Of a stretch of 43,612 bases of DNA, positions 30,548-36,700 are shown piece by piece. The translations under genes were made by a program, and so were the position numbers. This stretch comes from Pseudomonadota bacterium (GTDB lineage Bacteria > Pseudomonadota > Alphaproteobacteria > Sphingomonadales > Sphingomonadaceae): the NCBI GenBank assembly GCA_023416515.1, contig JAEZHP010000123.1:1-43612 (forward strand), read 5' to 3'. The notes under the pieces were generated by a model. It saw nothing but the letters and a program-made list of their open reading frames with translations. It made no database searches and was not told the DNA's origin. The first letter of the stretch is position 1, and each line of letters starts with the position of its first letter.

Positions 30548-31354
30548 TCAGGCGAAGTTGCGATCCATGATCGACTGGCCCGCGATGTTCGTGAGTTCGT
30601 GCGCGATGTTGGCGGCTCCGGCCGCGTAGAGGTTTGCCTTCAGGGCGTCCCACCACTCTCCCGGAACATGCTCGGCAAGCATCTCCGCCACTTCACGAGC
30701 GGCGCGAGACTTCACGTCCGCATCGATCTTGTTGCGTCGAGCGGCAGCAGCGTCCTGAACGTCTATGACGCGGGAGCGAAGCGCGTCTGCCTGCTTTCCC
30801 TCCGGCTGCTTGGCGGCCTCAAGGAGGGCGGAGCGGTTGTCATCCAGACCGAGTTCGATCGCAGCAGCCTTAGCCTCATCGCTCAGACCAGCGACTTTGA
30901 CAGCTCGATAGGCGTCGTTCTTGTCGATCCCAAGCTCGCGAGAAGCGGCGTTGACACCACTTTCGGGGCGACCGGGTTTTTTCTCAGATTGGGAAGAAAC
31001 CCTCTTCAGCTCCTTGAGCTCGATCCAGCGAGTCACATTCTGATCGCGCTCTAGGGCGGTCAGCTCAGAACGATGAAGGTTCTCGCTGATCTCCCACATC
31101 TCGGCGTCCACTGCGTCCATGCGGACGATCGTCGCCGGAATGAGATCTTCACCGATCGTCCGGTAGGCTTCGAGCCGGTGACGCCCGGCGACGAGGTGGA
31201 ACACCCCGTCGACCGAGCGCAGGGTGATCGGGTGCTGAAGCCCGATCTCCTTGATAGACTTCACCAGCCGCTTGACCGCTTCGGCGTCGACCTCGCGGCG
31301 GTCGCCGATCGCGATCTCGTCAAGCGGCACATGCATGCTGATGTCGCGCGCCAT
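30548..31354 (-). CDS. ParB/Srx-like domain protein
   Basis: 268-residue product. Residues 6-90 form a ParB N-terminal domain: ISMHVPLDEIAIGDRREVDA, LVKSIKEIGLQHPITLR, AGRHRLEA (56-63), then a ParB-like helical region with WEISENLHRSELTALERDQN and an HTH-type ELGIDKNDAYRAVKVAGLSD. Such phage proteins are not partition factors as a rule; the ParB fold can be a CTPase, a nuclease or part of a base-modification system. GGAGG lies about 6 nt before the ATG, one base after the next ParB-like gene's stop. Confidence 0.85.
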   Translation of the reverse strand: MARDISMHVPLDEIAIGDRREVDAEAVKRLVKSIKEIGLQHPITLRSVDGVFHLVAGRHRLEAYRTIGEDLIPATIVRMDAVDAEMWEISENLHRSELTALERDQNVTRWIELKELKRVSSQSEKKPGRPESGVNAASRELGIDKNDAYRAVKVAGLSDEAKAAAIELGLDDNRSALLEAAKQPEGKQADALRSRVIDVQDAAAARRNKIDADVKSRAAREVAEMLAEHVPGEWWDALKANLYAAGAANIAHELTNIAGQSIMDRNFA

Positions 31355-31355
31355 G

Positions 31356-32255
31356 TCAGGCCTCCAGCTTCGGGAGAGGCCCGCCAGTGATGCGGAAGAA
31401 GTCCTGCGTGGACCCAACGCGGTAGCTGTTCCACGCCTTAAAGATGATCTCCGCCCGGTCGTTGGCTGAGATGCCGCGCTGGCCGCGCATCTGGAGCAGG
31501 CGCTTCCTCGCATAGAGGATCGCGTTACCCTGCCTCAGGCCGTCGCCGTTGATCAGCTTGTTGATGAAGGCGGTGGCTTCGATCGATCCCGCTGCCTGAG
31601 CAATAGCCCAATGGCAGAAGGCGACCAGGGCGCGCGTCCCAATCGGCGCAACGTCCTTGGAAGACACGGCGCTCAAGCTTTCCGCGATGTCAGCGTAGTG
31701 GTTCGCGGTGAAGAGGATCTCCGACTTCGTCGGCCGGTCGCGGCCACGCGAGGTGAGGATGCCCTTCTCCCGGTACTGCCAGATCCACGCTGCGACGGTG
31801 GCGACGGCGGTCGCGTCGGCGTGGCCGTTCATGCCGACGTAGTGCGCCGCGGTGCGCGAGACGCCCTGGTCAAGCGTCATGCGGCTGTCCCGGTCGGCGC
31901 CGAATACCATGACGACCTTCATGGCGCGTCCCGTCTCGACCACAGCGAGGCAGCGGTGCTGACCGTCGTTCAGGTGACCTTCCTTCGAGACGACTATCTT
32001 CTCGCCATTGAATTCCCAGAGGCCGGTCGTCAGGTCGCGCTTGTAGCGGTCCACCGCGAGCGCGCTGATCGGACGGTTCTCATCGTTCCGATCCAGCAGA
32101 AGGCGCGCCAGCATCGGCGTCAGGGTGACGACTTCGGCGACCGGCTCGTGCTTGGCCCGAGCGATCTGCTGGGTGAGCCATTCCTGAGTGCGATGCTTGT
32201 CGAGATGACGCGCCGCGCTCTTCTTTTCGGGCACCAGTTCAGCTACATTCAACAT
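31356..32255 (-). CDS. ParB/DGQHR-like protein
   Basis: 299-residue product. RPISALAVDRYKRDLTTGLW, EFNGEKIVVSKEGHLNDGQH and HRCLAVVETG hold the NDGQHR motif (96-101) shared by ParB-type and DndB-type (DGQHR) proteins; the C-terminal two thirds are helical. DGQHR proteins elsewhere control or take part in DNA backbone or base modification. It is adjacent to and co-transcribed with the other ParB-like gene. GAGGAC precedes ATG 32255, right after a 39-bp hairpin. Confidence 0.8.
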   Translation of the reverse strand: MLNVAELVPEKKSAARHLDKHRTQEWLTQQIARAKHEPVAEVVTLTPMLARLLLDRNDENRPISALAVDRYKRDLTTGLWEFNGEKIVVSKEGHLNDGQHRCLAVVETGRAMKVVMVFGADRDSRMTLDQGVSRTAAHYVGMNGHADATAVATVAAWIWQYREKGILTSRGRDRPTKSEILFTANHYADIAESLSAVSSKDVAPIGTRALVAFCHWAIAQAAGSIEATAFINKLINGDGLRQGNAILYARKRLLQMRGQRGISANDRAEIIFKAWNSYRVGSTQDFFRITGGPLPKLEA

Positions 32256-32270
32256 TGTTCGTCCTCGAAA

Positions 32271-32309
32271 CCTCCCGGCTTTTTCGCGTTGATCCCGCAG
32301 GCCGGGAGG
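32271..32309. repeat. 39-bp inverted repeat in leader of DGQHR-like gene
   Basis: Nine-bp arms CCTCCCGGC and GCCGGGAGG flank a 21-nt loop. It ends 16 bp upstream of the ATG at 32255 and leaves GAGGAC free in front of the start. It is similar in length and arm sequence to the repeat at 30487-30525, which suggests a shared regulator or RNA structure. Confidence 0.7.
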
Positions 32310-32337
32310 AGAGGCCTGCGCCGCGATCTCATCCGCC

Positions 32338-32511
32338 TTACCGGCGCATCCTCATCGCGAGCTGACGCGCCTCGCGCTCAAGAGCGTCCGCCCGAAGGCG
32401 CATCGCCCGAGCCGCGCACTCGTCATTGCGGGAGCTATCGACCAGACGCTCAGCGCGTCGGCGCAGCATCGAAGCCTTCCAGAGCAGCCAGGTTTGCCGG
32501 ACACCGTTCAC
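32338..32511 (-). CDS. Small basic phage protein
   Basis: 57-residue product from GTG 32511 (GTGA overlap). Reads NGVRQTWLLWKASMLRRRAE, RLVDSSRNDECAARAMRLRA then a basic helical end. Strongly positive, so RNA or DNA binding is possible. No family was recognised. Confidence 0.6.
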   Translation of the reverse strand: MNGVRQTWLLWKASMLRRRAERLVDSSRNDECAARAMRLRADALEREARQLAMRMRR

Positions 32512-32858
32512 GCGACCTCCTGACGGAGCGCTTCGAGCTCCGCGATCTTGGCGTCCAAGCGGGCGCGGGCTTGAGCTCGTCCGGCCTCCGTGAGGAAGCG
32601 CGGCGGGTTGTCCATGACCGCGCACATGAACTCCGGCCCGTAGGCCCGGAAGAGCTTGATCCCGTGCGGCCATGACGGCGCCGACAGGCGCTCCAGCCAC
32701 TTCTCGATGGTGCGGGCGCTGATGCCCGTGTCGGCCGCGACGTTGGCCGCCGTCTTCTCGGGGTAGATCGAGCGCAGGAAGGCGCAGACACGCTCGCCGT
32801 CCGACAACTGTCGGAACGAGGCCGCGGCATGTCGGTGAGAAAACCCAGATGTCCGCAC
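32508..32858 (-). CDS. Small HTH-type phage regulator
   Basis: 116-residue product. GERVCAFLRSIYPEKTAANV, AADTGISARTIEKWLERLS is a clear helix-turn-helix, followed by WPHGIKLFRAYGPEFMCAVM and a helical end (AKIAELEALRQEVA). The start is taken as GTG 32858, with GGAG 7 nt upstream inside the arm of a hairpin (32865-32888). An ATG at 32942 would add 28 residues of Ser/Ala-rich sequence encoded by the hairpins, which I find less likely. Confidence 0.65.
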   Translation of the reverse strand: MRTSGFSHRHAAASFRQLSDGERVCAFLRSIYPEKTAANVAADTGISARTIEKWLERLSAPSWPHGIKLFRAYGPEFMCAVMDNPPRFLTEAGRAQARARLDAKIAELEALRQEVA

Positions 32859-32864
32859 GCTGTT

Positions 32865-32907
32865 CTCCGATGCTGCTGAGCATCGGAGGCCGCCTGTTCG
32901 AGGCGGC
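32865..32907. repeat. Tandem hairpins before the HTH gene
   Basis: The first is a perfect 10-bp stem CTCCGATGCT with loop GCTG (32865-32888); the second is a 6-bp stem GCCGCC/GGCGGC with a 7-nt loop (32889-32907). They stand back to back just before the GTG at 32858, and the first stem contains the gene's GGAG. They could control translation or stabilise a processed RNA end. Confidence 0.65.
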
Positions 32908-33173
32908 GCGGCAGAGGAGCAGGACAATGCAAGCGTGCTCATGGGATCACCCGGACGCGCTTGAGGGGTTCGTGAGCATTGGAGAGCTTGGAGCGAAGGT
33001 CTTGGCGGACGCGCTCTTGGCTCGCGTAGTGAGAGAAAGAGCCGGGCGAAGCGCTGGGGAGCGCCCCGCACCGGCAGTTGGCGGCTGGGAGGAAACGGCC
33101 GCGGGGAGACCTGAGACAGGGCCGCTACGGAAGCGCGGGCCTGCAGAGATCGAGATGGACGAGGCGCTGACCA
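32908..33173. other. Ambiguous stretch with weak overlapping frames
   Basis: A minus-strand frame (32947-33174, 75 codons) starts with a TGATG overlap but encodes a Ser/Pro/Ala-rich low-complexity peptide. A plus-strand frame from ATG 32927 (to 33250, SD AGGAGC) reads EGFVSIGELGAKVLADALL then turns random-looking. Neither shows a family. I cannot say which, if any, is expressed. Confidence 0.3.
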
Positions 33174-33563
33174 TCAGACGACCTCGCGAACGGGAGACTT
33201 CGGAGGGCTCACCAGGAGCTGGCGGAAGATCTCGATCGAGGTCTGCTTGACGGGGCGGAACGAGGACGCGGAGAACGCGTCACCGAGCGCGCTAAGCTCC
33301 TTGAGCTTCAGGTAAAAGCGCGAGTGCTCCTCAACCCAGAAGACAGCGGTTACAGTGTAGATCACCCCGTATTGGGGGCCACCCTGACCACTCGGGGGGA
33401 AGTCGCTGCTCGGCTTGAACTTACCCCGATCCTTGGGCGTCACCAATTGCCCGGGCACAAAGGAACAGGCCTTCTCGGGCTCATTGGGCGCGTCGGGATG
33501 ACGGCGCGCCGTGGACCCCCATTCGCCCCAGAAGATCGAGGAGATGCGCGACCAGATGCCCAT
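33174..33563 (-). CDS. Phage protein, unknown function
   Basis: 129-residue product from ATG 33563 (TGATG overlap). Starts MGIWSRISSIFWGEWGS, an aromatic amphipathic stretch, then FVPGQLVTPKDRGKFKPSSD, YGVIYTVTAVFWVEEHSRFY, a small beta-barrel-like part, and a helical end. No family was recognised. It lies among the first genes of the leftward operon, where host-takeover proteins are common. Confidence 0.6.
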   Translation of the reverse strand: MGIWSRISSIFWGEWGSTARRHPDAPNEPEKACSFVPGQLVTPKDRGKFKPSSDFPPSGQGGPQYGVIYTVTAVFWVEEHSRFYLKLKELSALGDAFSASSFRPVKQTSIEIFRQLLVSPPKSPVREVV

Positions 33564-33727
33564 CACCCCTCCTCCCCGAGCCCGGCGTCGGGATCGAAGT
33601 GAGGGGAGATGCGCTCGAGCCAGTCCTTGGTGAGGGACCAGAGGATGACGGCTGTCGGAGCCCAGACCGGGAGCCAGTACAGCGTCCAGTAGAGCGCGGT
33701 GAGGATGGTGGATGCGAGGTCCGACAT
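33563..33727 (-). CDS. Small membrane protein, 54 residues
   Basis: MSDLASTILTALYWTLYWLP then VWAPTAVILWSLTKDWLERI: one long or two short hydrophobic helices followed by an acidic tail (HFDPDAGLGEEG). Coupled on both sides by TGATG overlaps. Probably an inner-membrane protein made early; function unknown. Confidence 0.65.
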   Translation of the reverse strand: MSDLASTILTALYWTLYWLPVWAPTAVILWSLTKDWLERISPHFDPDAGLGEEG

Positions 33728-33894
33728 CAGCGGACCTCCGCCGGAACGACGCGGTAGATCTTGCCGCGATGCTCGAACCAGCCGCGCTTTACCGCGTCGA
33801 CCAACTGCGGCTGGAAGCCACCGACGAACATCGACATGAGGATGACGCCGACCGCGGCACCGACGAAGGCGAACGGAAGTGGATCTCTCCTCAC
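33727..33894 (-). CDS. Small membrane protein, 55 residues, GTG start
   Basis: Starts GTG in a GTGA overlap with the micro-gene. Reads MRRDPLPFAFVGAAVGVILM, SMFVGGFQPQLVDAVKRGWF then EHRGKIYRVVPAEVR: one transmembrane helix followed by a small basic domain. Function unknown; it pairs with the next membrane protein. Confidence 0.65.
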   Translation of the reverse strand: MRRDPLPFAFVGAAVGVILMSMFVGGFQPQLVDAVKRGWFEHRGKIYRVVPAEVR

Positions 33895-33959
33895 GACTGC
33901 ACCTCATCGAGCCAGCGCACATGGACCGGGACGTAGCCCGTAGCGGTCGCGACGTTCAT
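33891..33959 (-). CDS. Micro-gene of 22 codons next to cro
   Basis: ATG overlaps the cro-like stop (ATGA) and its TGA overlaps the next GTG (GTGA). The peptide is MNVATATGYVPVHVRWLDEV plus two residues. The double overlap argues that it is translated, at least as a coupler between cro and the membrane proteins. Confidence 0.5.
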   Translation of the reverse strand: MNVATATGYVPVHVRWLDEVQS

Positions 33960-34192
33960 GCCGCCGCTCCTGCGTCTTCGCGGGCCGGCGCCTCACCGAA
34001 CACGTCGGGGCGCAGATCGTGGCGCGACACGCCGGTCGCCTGCTCGATCCGCAAGGCGAATACGGCGGACGCCTGCCCCGCCTCGTTCAGCCATTCGGAG
34101 ACACGCGGTTGCGTCGTCCCAACGGCTTCAGCGAGCGCGGTCTGCGAACCGGCGGTCTCGATGGCTTTTCTGAGTGCTTCGATCGGCGTCAT
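33956..34192 (-). CDS. Cro-like / YdaS-like repressor
   Basis: 78-residue product from ATG 34192: MTPIEALRKAIETAGSQTAL, AEAVGTTQPRVSEWLNEAG is a helix-turn-helix as in Cro and YdaS proteins, followed by an Ala/Glu-rich tail. It is the first gene of the leftward operon, divergent from cI with operators between. An ATG at 34201 lies inside the -10 box of its promoter, so 34192 must be the start for that transcript, which would then be almost leaderless. Confidence 0.85.
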   Translation of the reverse strand: MTPIEALRKAIETAGSQTALAEAVGTTQPRVSEWLNEAGQASAVFALRIEQATGVSRHDLRPDVFGEAPAREDAGAAA

Positions 34193-34199
34193 GAAGCCC

Positions 34200-34228
34200 A
34201 TTCAATATCGGGCCTCCGATAATGTCAA
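34200..34228 (-). promoter_or_regulatory. Leftward early promoter (pR-like)
   Basis: On the minus strand TTGACA (34228-34223), a 17-bp spacer and TTGAAT (34205-34200) form a near-consensus sigma70 promoter. The spacer holds the palindromic operator. Transcription should begin near 34193, next to the cro ATG. Confidence 0.75.
34206..34221. promoter_or_regulatory. Operator 1, TATCGG-N4-CCGATA
   Basis: A perfect palindrome filling the spacer of the leftward promoter. The same half-sites occur at 34994-35009 and 35028-35043. CI and Cro are the obvious ligands because both genes flank it. Confidence 0.8.
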
Positions 34229-34242
34229 TCGGCATTCCGTTG
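34227..34242. promoter_or_regulatory. Degenerate operator 2 near the cI promoter
   Basis: AATCGG-CATT-CCGTTG matches 9 of 12 half-site positions and is centred 21 bp (two helical turns) from operator 1, suited to cooperative binding. It overlaps TTGGCG (34240-34245), a possible -35 for cI with only a weak -10 near 34263-34268, as for a maintenance promoter that needs activation. Confidence 0.45.
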
Positions 34243-34301
34243 GCGACGCCCCAGGAGGCGAGCATTAGACTGCCGGCCGAAGTCGGGAGGGGTAGATCCA
34301 G

Positions 34302-34988
34302 ATGTCAGGCGAGACGGTCGGGCAGATCGTGAAGCGCCTACGTAAGGCCGCTGGTATGAGCCAGGCGCAGCTTGCGAAGCGTGCCAGGATGGGACAACCG
34401 ACAGTTTCCGACATCGAAGGCGACAAGCGTGTTCAGCCGGCTTCGCTTTTCAAGCTTGCAGAGGCTCTTGGGGTGCCAGCAGAATTGCTGCTGAAAGGGC
34501 AATCACAAGAAGCTGTTGAGAAACCGCTATCCAATCGATTAACCATCTCATATATTAGTGTGAAGGGTGAAGTCGAGGCGGGAGCCTGGCGTCAGATGGG
34601 GTATGAAGAAGCGAATGAATTCGCCGACTTAGCAATACCGACAGACCCGAAATACCCTGAGGGTGCGCTTTTTGGACTTATCGTCCGCGGAACATCTGTG
34701 AATAGATTTGCGCGCGACGGCGACATTGCGGTCTGCCTTGACGTATGGCAGGCGCCGCGTCCGCCGCAGCACAACGACATGGTGGTTGTCAGGCGCGTTC
34801 GGAACTCCGCGACGGAGACGACGATCAAGCGGGCGAAGTGGTACAACGGATCGCTCCAGCTCTTCACCGAGAGCGACGACCCCGCCTTCGACAATTCCAA
34901 GCCGATCTCGATCGAAAGCGACAACGGCACCAGGACCGAGGTGATCGCCTTTGTGCTTCATTTCGTCCGACCTATGACCGATATCTGA
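34302..34988 (+). CDS. CI-type repressor (XRE HTH plus S24 peptidase domain)
   Basis: 228-residue product. Residues 5-65 are an XRE helix-turn-helix (LRKAAGMSQAQLAKRARMGQ, PTVSDIEGDKR). Residues 82-225 are an S24/LexA-type self-cleavage domain: cleavage site Ala93-Gly94 in VEAGAW, nucleophile Ser132 in VRGTSVNRF and Lys176 in ETTIKRAK. It keeps lysogeny and is cleaved in the SOS response. GGAGG lies about 9 nt before the ATG. The stretch 34480-34720 is clearly more AT-rich than its neighbours, which points to recent exchange of the repressor. Confidence 0.9.
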   Translation: MSGETVGQIVKRLRKAAGMSQAQLAKRARMGQPTVSDIEGDKRVQPASLFKLAEALGVPAELLLKGQSQEAVEKPLSNRLTISYISVKGEVEAGAWRQMGYEEANEFADLAIPTDPKYPEGALFGLIVRGTSVNRFARDGDIAVCLDVWQAPRPPQHNDMVVVRRVRNSATETTIKRAKWYNGSLQLFTESDDPAFDNSKPISIESDNGTRTEVIAFVLHFVRPMTDI

Positions 34989-34993
34989 CGGAA

Positions 34994-35012
34994 TATCGGG
35001 CTCCCGATTTTT
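34994..35012 (+). promoter_or_regulatory. Operator 3 and possible cI terminator
   Basis: TATCGG-GCTC-CCGATT matches 11 of 12 half-site positions. As RNA the same bases form a short stem (ATCGG/CCGAT) followed by TTTTT, 6 nt after the cI stop. It could therefore be both a repressor site and a weak intrinsic terminator. Confidence 0.6.
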
Positions 35013-35016
35013 CTGC

Positions 35017-35045
35017 TTGCCATCGGTTATCGGATAGCCGATAGT
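35017..35045 (+). promoter_or_regulatory. Rightward early promoter with operator 4 (35028-35043)
   Basis: TTGCCA (35017-35022), 17-bp spacer and GATAGT (35040-35045) form a reasonable sigma70 promoter for the accessory genes. The perfect palindrome TATCGG-ATAG-CCGATA covers spacer and -10, so repressor binding would block it, matching the leftward promoter. Confidence 0.7.
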
Positions 35046-35086
35046 CTCCATCACCCCGGCGCACCGCCGACGATGGAGAGCGCAGC

Positions 35087-35296
35087 ATGGCCCGCCCGGC
35101 AGAAACGTACCGCGGACTGAACCGTAGCGGGTTCCGCGCGGCCTTTCGTGAGGAGAACGCCCGGCTGAAGGCCGCAGGCGAGCCCACGATGCGCGCTTCG
35201 CTGCTTGCGACCCGCAGGGCGCTTCTCAAGGGCTATCGGCCTGAGACGGAGAAGGCTCGCTTCTACCGCACGCACAGCCGCCCCCGCCCCTGCTGA
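35087..35296 (+). CDS. Small basic phage protein, first rightward gene
   Basis: 69-residue product: MARPAETYRGLNRSGFRAAF, REENARLKAAGEPTMRASLL then a basic end. Very Arg-rich. GGAGAG precedes the ATG by 6 nt. No family was recognised. A short inverted repeat (ACCCCG/CGGGGT, 35300-35319) follows it. Confidence 0.6.
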   Translation: MARPAETYRGLNRSGFRAAFREENARLKAAGEPTMRASLLATRRALLKGYRPETEKARFYRTHSRPRPC

Positions 35297-35349
35297 GACA
35301 CCCCGCCACCAGCCGGGGTCACGCCCGGCTCTCCTCTGAGGAGAAGTCG

Positions 35350-35778
35350 ATGCTCGTTCTCCGCAAGACGATGGAAGCCGCAGTCGAGGCGCAGCGCGCG
35401 ATCGGCGCGCGGGCTGTCTCTCAGCTGGCATCCGAGTACGGCGAAGCGCTCCGGCGCGTGACCGCTCTGCAGTCGCAGTTGTCGGCATGGCTCCTGAAGG
35501 AGCCGGGGAACATCACGCCCGAGCAGATGGCGCAGATGTTCTACGCCCAAGACGATCGCTGGCAGGCGCAGTTCTTCAACTGCATGCAGGCGCAGGTGGA
35601 GGCCTTCCACGAGGCTCAGGACCCGCGCGACCGCGCCCCGGCGGGCATTCCCGCCGGCGAAGGCCAGTGGTGGCACATGGCCACCCACCTGACCGACAGC
35701 GGCTTCGAGACGATCGAGGCCATGTTCGACCACGCCAAGCACAAGCGCGAGAGTGCCCGCCTGCAGGAGGCCTCCTGA
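35350..35778 (+). CDS. Phage protein, helical, unknown function
   Basis: 142-residue product: EAAVEAQRAIGARAVSQLAS, LLKEPGNITPEQMAQMFYAQ, FFNCMQAQVEAFHEAQDPRD and a late FETIEAMFDHAKHKRESARL. Mostly amphipathic helices, cytoplasmic. GAGGAGAAG precedes the ATG. No family was recognised. Its end encodes AGGAGG, the ribosome site of the next gene. Confidence 0.6.
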   Translation: MLVLRKTMEAAVEAQRAIGARAVSQLASEYGEALRRVTALQSQLSAWLLKEPGNITPEQMAQMFYAQDDRWQAQFFNCMQAQVEAFHEAQDPRDRAPAGIPAGEGQWWHMATHLTDSGFETIEAMFDHAKHKRESARLQEAS

Positions 35779-35779
35779 C

Positions 35780-36142
35780 ATGGACCAGCGCCAGCACAAA
35801 GCCGACTTCGCCGCCGACATCATGGCGATTCCGGCGCTCAACACGGTCAACCTGAGCACGTCCGACACGCTCAAGGAGCAGCTTCGCTATCTCGGCGCCC
35901 TCGTCACGGTCGTGTCCGAGCGCATGGCGGAAGTGTCCACCGACATTCGCTCCGAGGCCACGGTCAACTTCGGCTCCGAAAGCATCGAGCGTCGCATCCT
36001 CGACTTCTTCGCCGAGCTGATCGACGAGGCCAAGGAAGCCGTCGCGGAGGCTGAGGAGAACGAAGCTCTCGCGCGCCCCTATTCGATCGGTCGCCACTTC
36101 TCCGGCCGCCCGGTTCTCGCCAACCCGATGGGTGACGCATGA
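35780..36142 (+). CDS. Phage protein, unknown function
   Basis: 120-residue product: MDQRQHKADFAADIMAIPAL, TVVSERMAEVSTDIRSEATV, IERRILDFFAELIDEAKEAV, acidic and helical, with a His/Arg-containing end. It starts one base after the previous stop and overlaps the next gene by ATGA. No family was recognised. Confidence 0.6.
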   Translation: MDQRQHKADFAADIMAIPALNTVNLSTSDTLKEQLRYLGALVTVVSERMAEVSTDIRSEATVNFGSESIERRILDFFAELIDEAKEAVAEAEENEALARPYSIGRHFSGRPVLANPMGDA

Positions 36143-36453
36143 GCGCGCATGACATTCCAACGCCAGTGAAGTTCGGCGTACGGCGCGATGAATCGGTGTG
36201 GCTCTCTTTTGGTGAGCCCCTCCGCGGCGAGCACTACCAGTTCGACGCGACATGCGATGGCGACTTCGCTGCACGCCTAGTGCGCGTGTGCAACGCGCAT
36301 CACGGTCTGGTCGAGGCGCTGAAGCCCCTCTCGTTCTGCGATCCCGACAGCCCGCCTCCCGGCGTGGCGGTGGAGGATTGGCGGGCAGCCGTGGAAACCG
36401 CCCGCTCCCGCATCCTGTCCGCAAGGGCCGTCAGCATGAGCGAGGTCGCTTGA
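36139..36453 (+). CDS. Phage protein, unknown function
   Basis: 104-residue product: VKFGVRRDESVWLSFGEPLR, FDATCDGDFAARLVRVCNAH, HHGLVEALKPLSFCDPDSPP and a helical end. The LVRVCNAHHGLVEAL stretch is a recurrent feature of small phage proteins of unknown role. ATGA overlap with the gene before; 1 nt to the gene after. Confidence 0.6.
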   Translation: MSAHDIPTPVKFGVRRDESVWLSFGEPLRGEHYQFDATCDGDFAARLVRVCNAHHGLVEALKPLSFCDPDSPPPGVAVEDWRAAVETARSRILSARAVSMSEVA

Positions 36454-36454
36454 G

Positions 36455-36700
36455 ATGAAAAACCGTTTAAGCGACCTCAACAATCATCTGTTCGCGCAGC
36501 TTGAACGTCTTTCCGATGAGGACTTGACGCCAGAACAGATCGGTCACGAAGCAAAACGCGGCGAAGCCATGGTCGCGGTAGCTGACCAGATTATTCGGAA
36601 CGCAGCGCTTCAAATCCAAGCGGCAAAGATCGCCTTCGACGGCGGCGCCGACCCGGTTCCGTATCTCCCAGCCCCGGCTATCGAAGGGAAGACCCAATGA
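36455..36700 (+). CDS. Small phage protein of lower GC
   Basis: 81-residue product: MKNRLSDLNNHLFAQLERLS, DEDLTPEQIGHEAKRGEAMV, ADQIIRNAALQIQAAKIAFD. Helical, resembling small phage proteins that accompany replication or recombination genes. GC and codon use are lower than in neighbours, a hint of separate origin. ATGA overlap with the HNH gene. Confidence 0.6.
   Translation: MKNRLSDLNNHLFAQLERLSDEDLTPEQIGHEAKRGEAMVAVADQIIRNAALQIQAAKIAFDGGADPVPYLPAPAIEGKTQ

Noticed and set aside
32849..33250. Plus-strand frame opposite the early operon (MQACSW...)
   Set aside because: Has a fair ribosome site at 32927 but no family, a random-looking second half and lies against the direction of the operon; kept only as a note in the ambiguous region.
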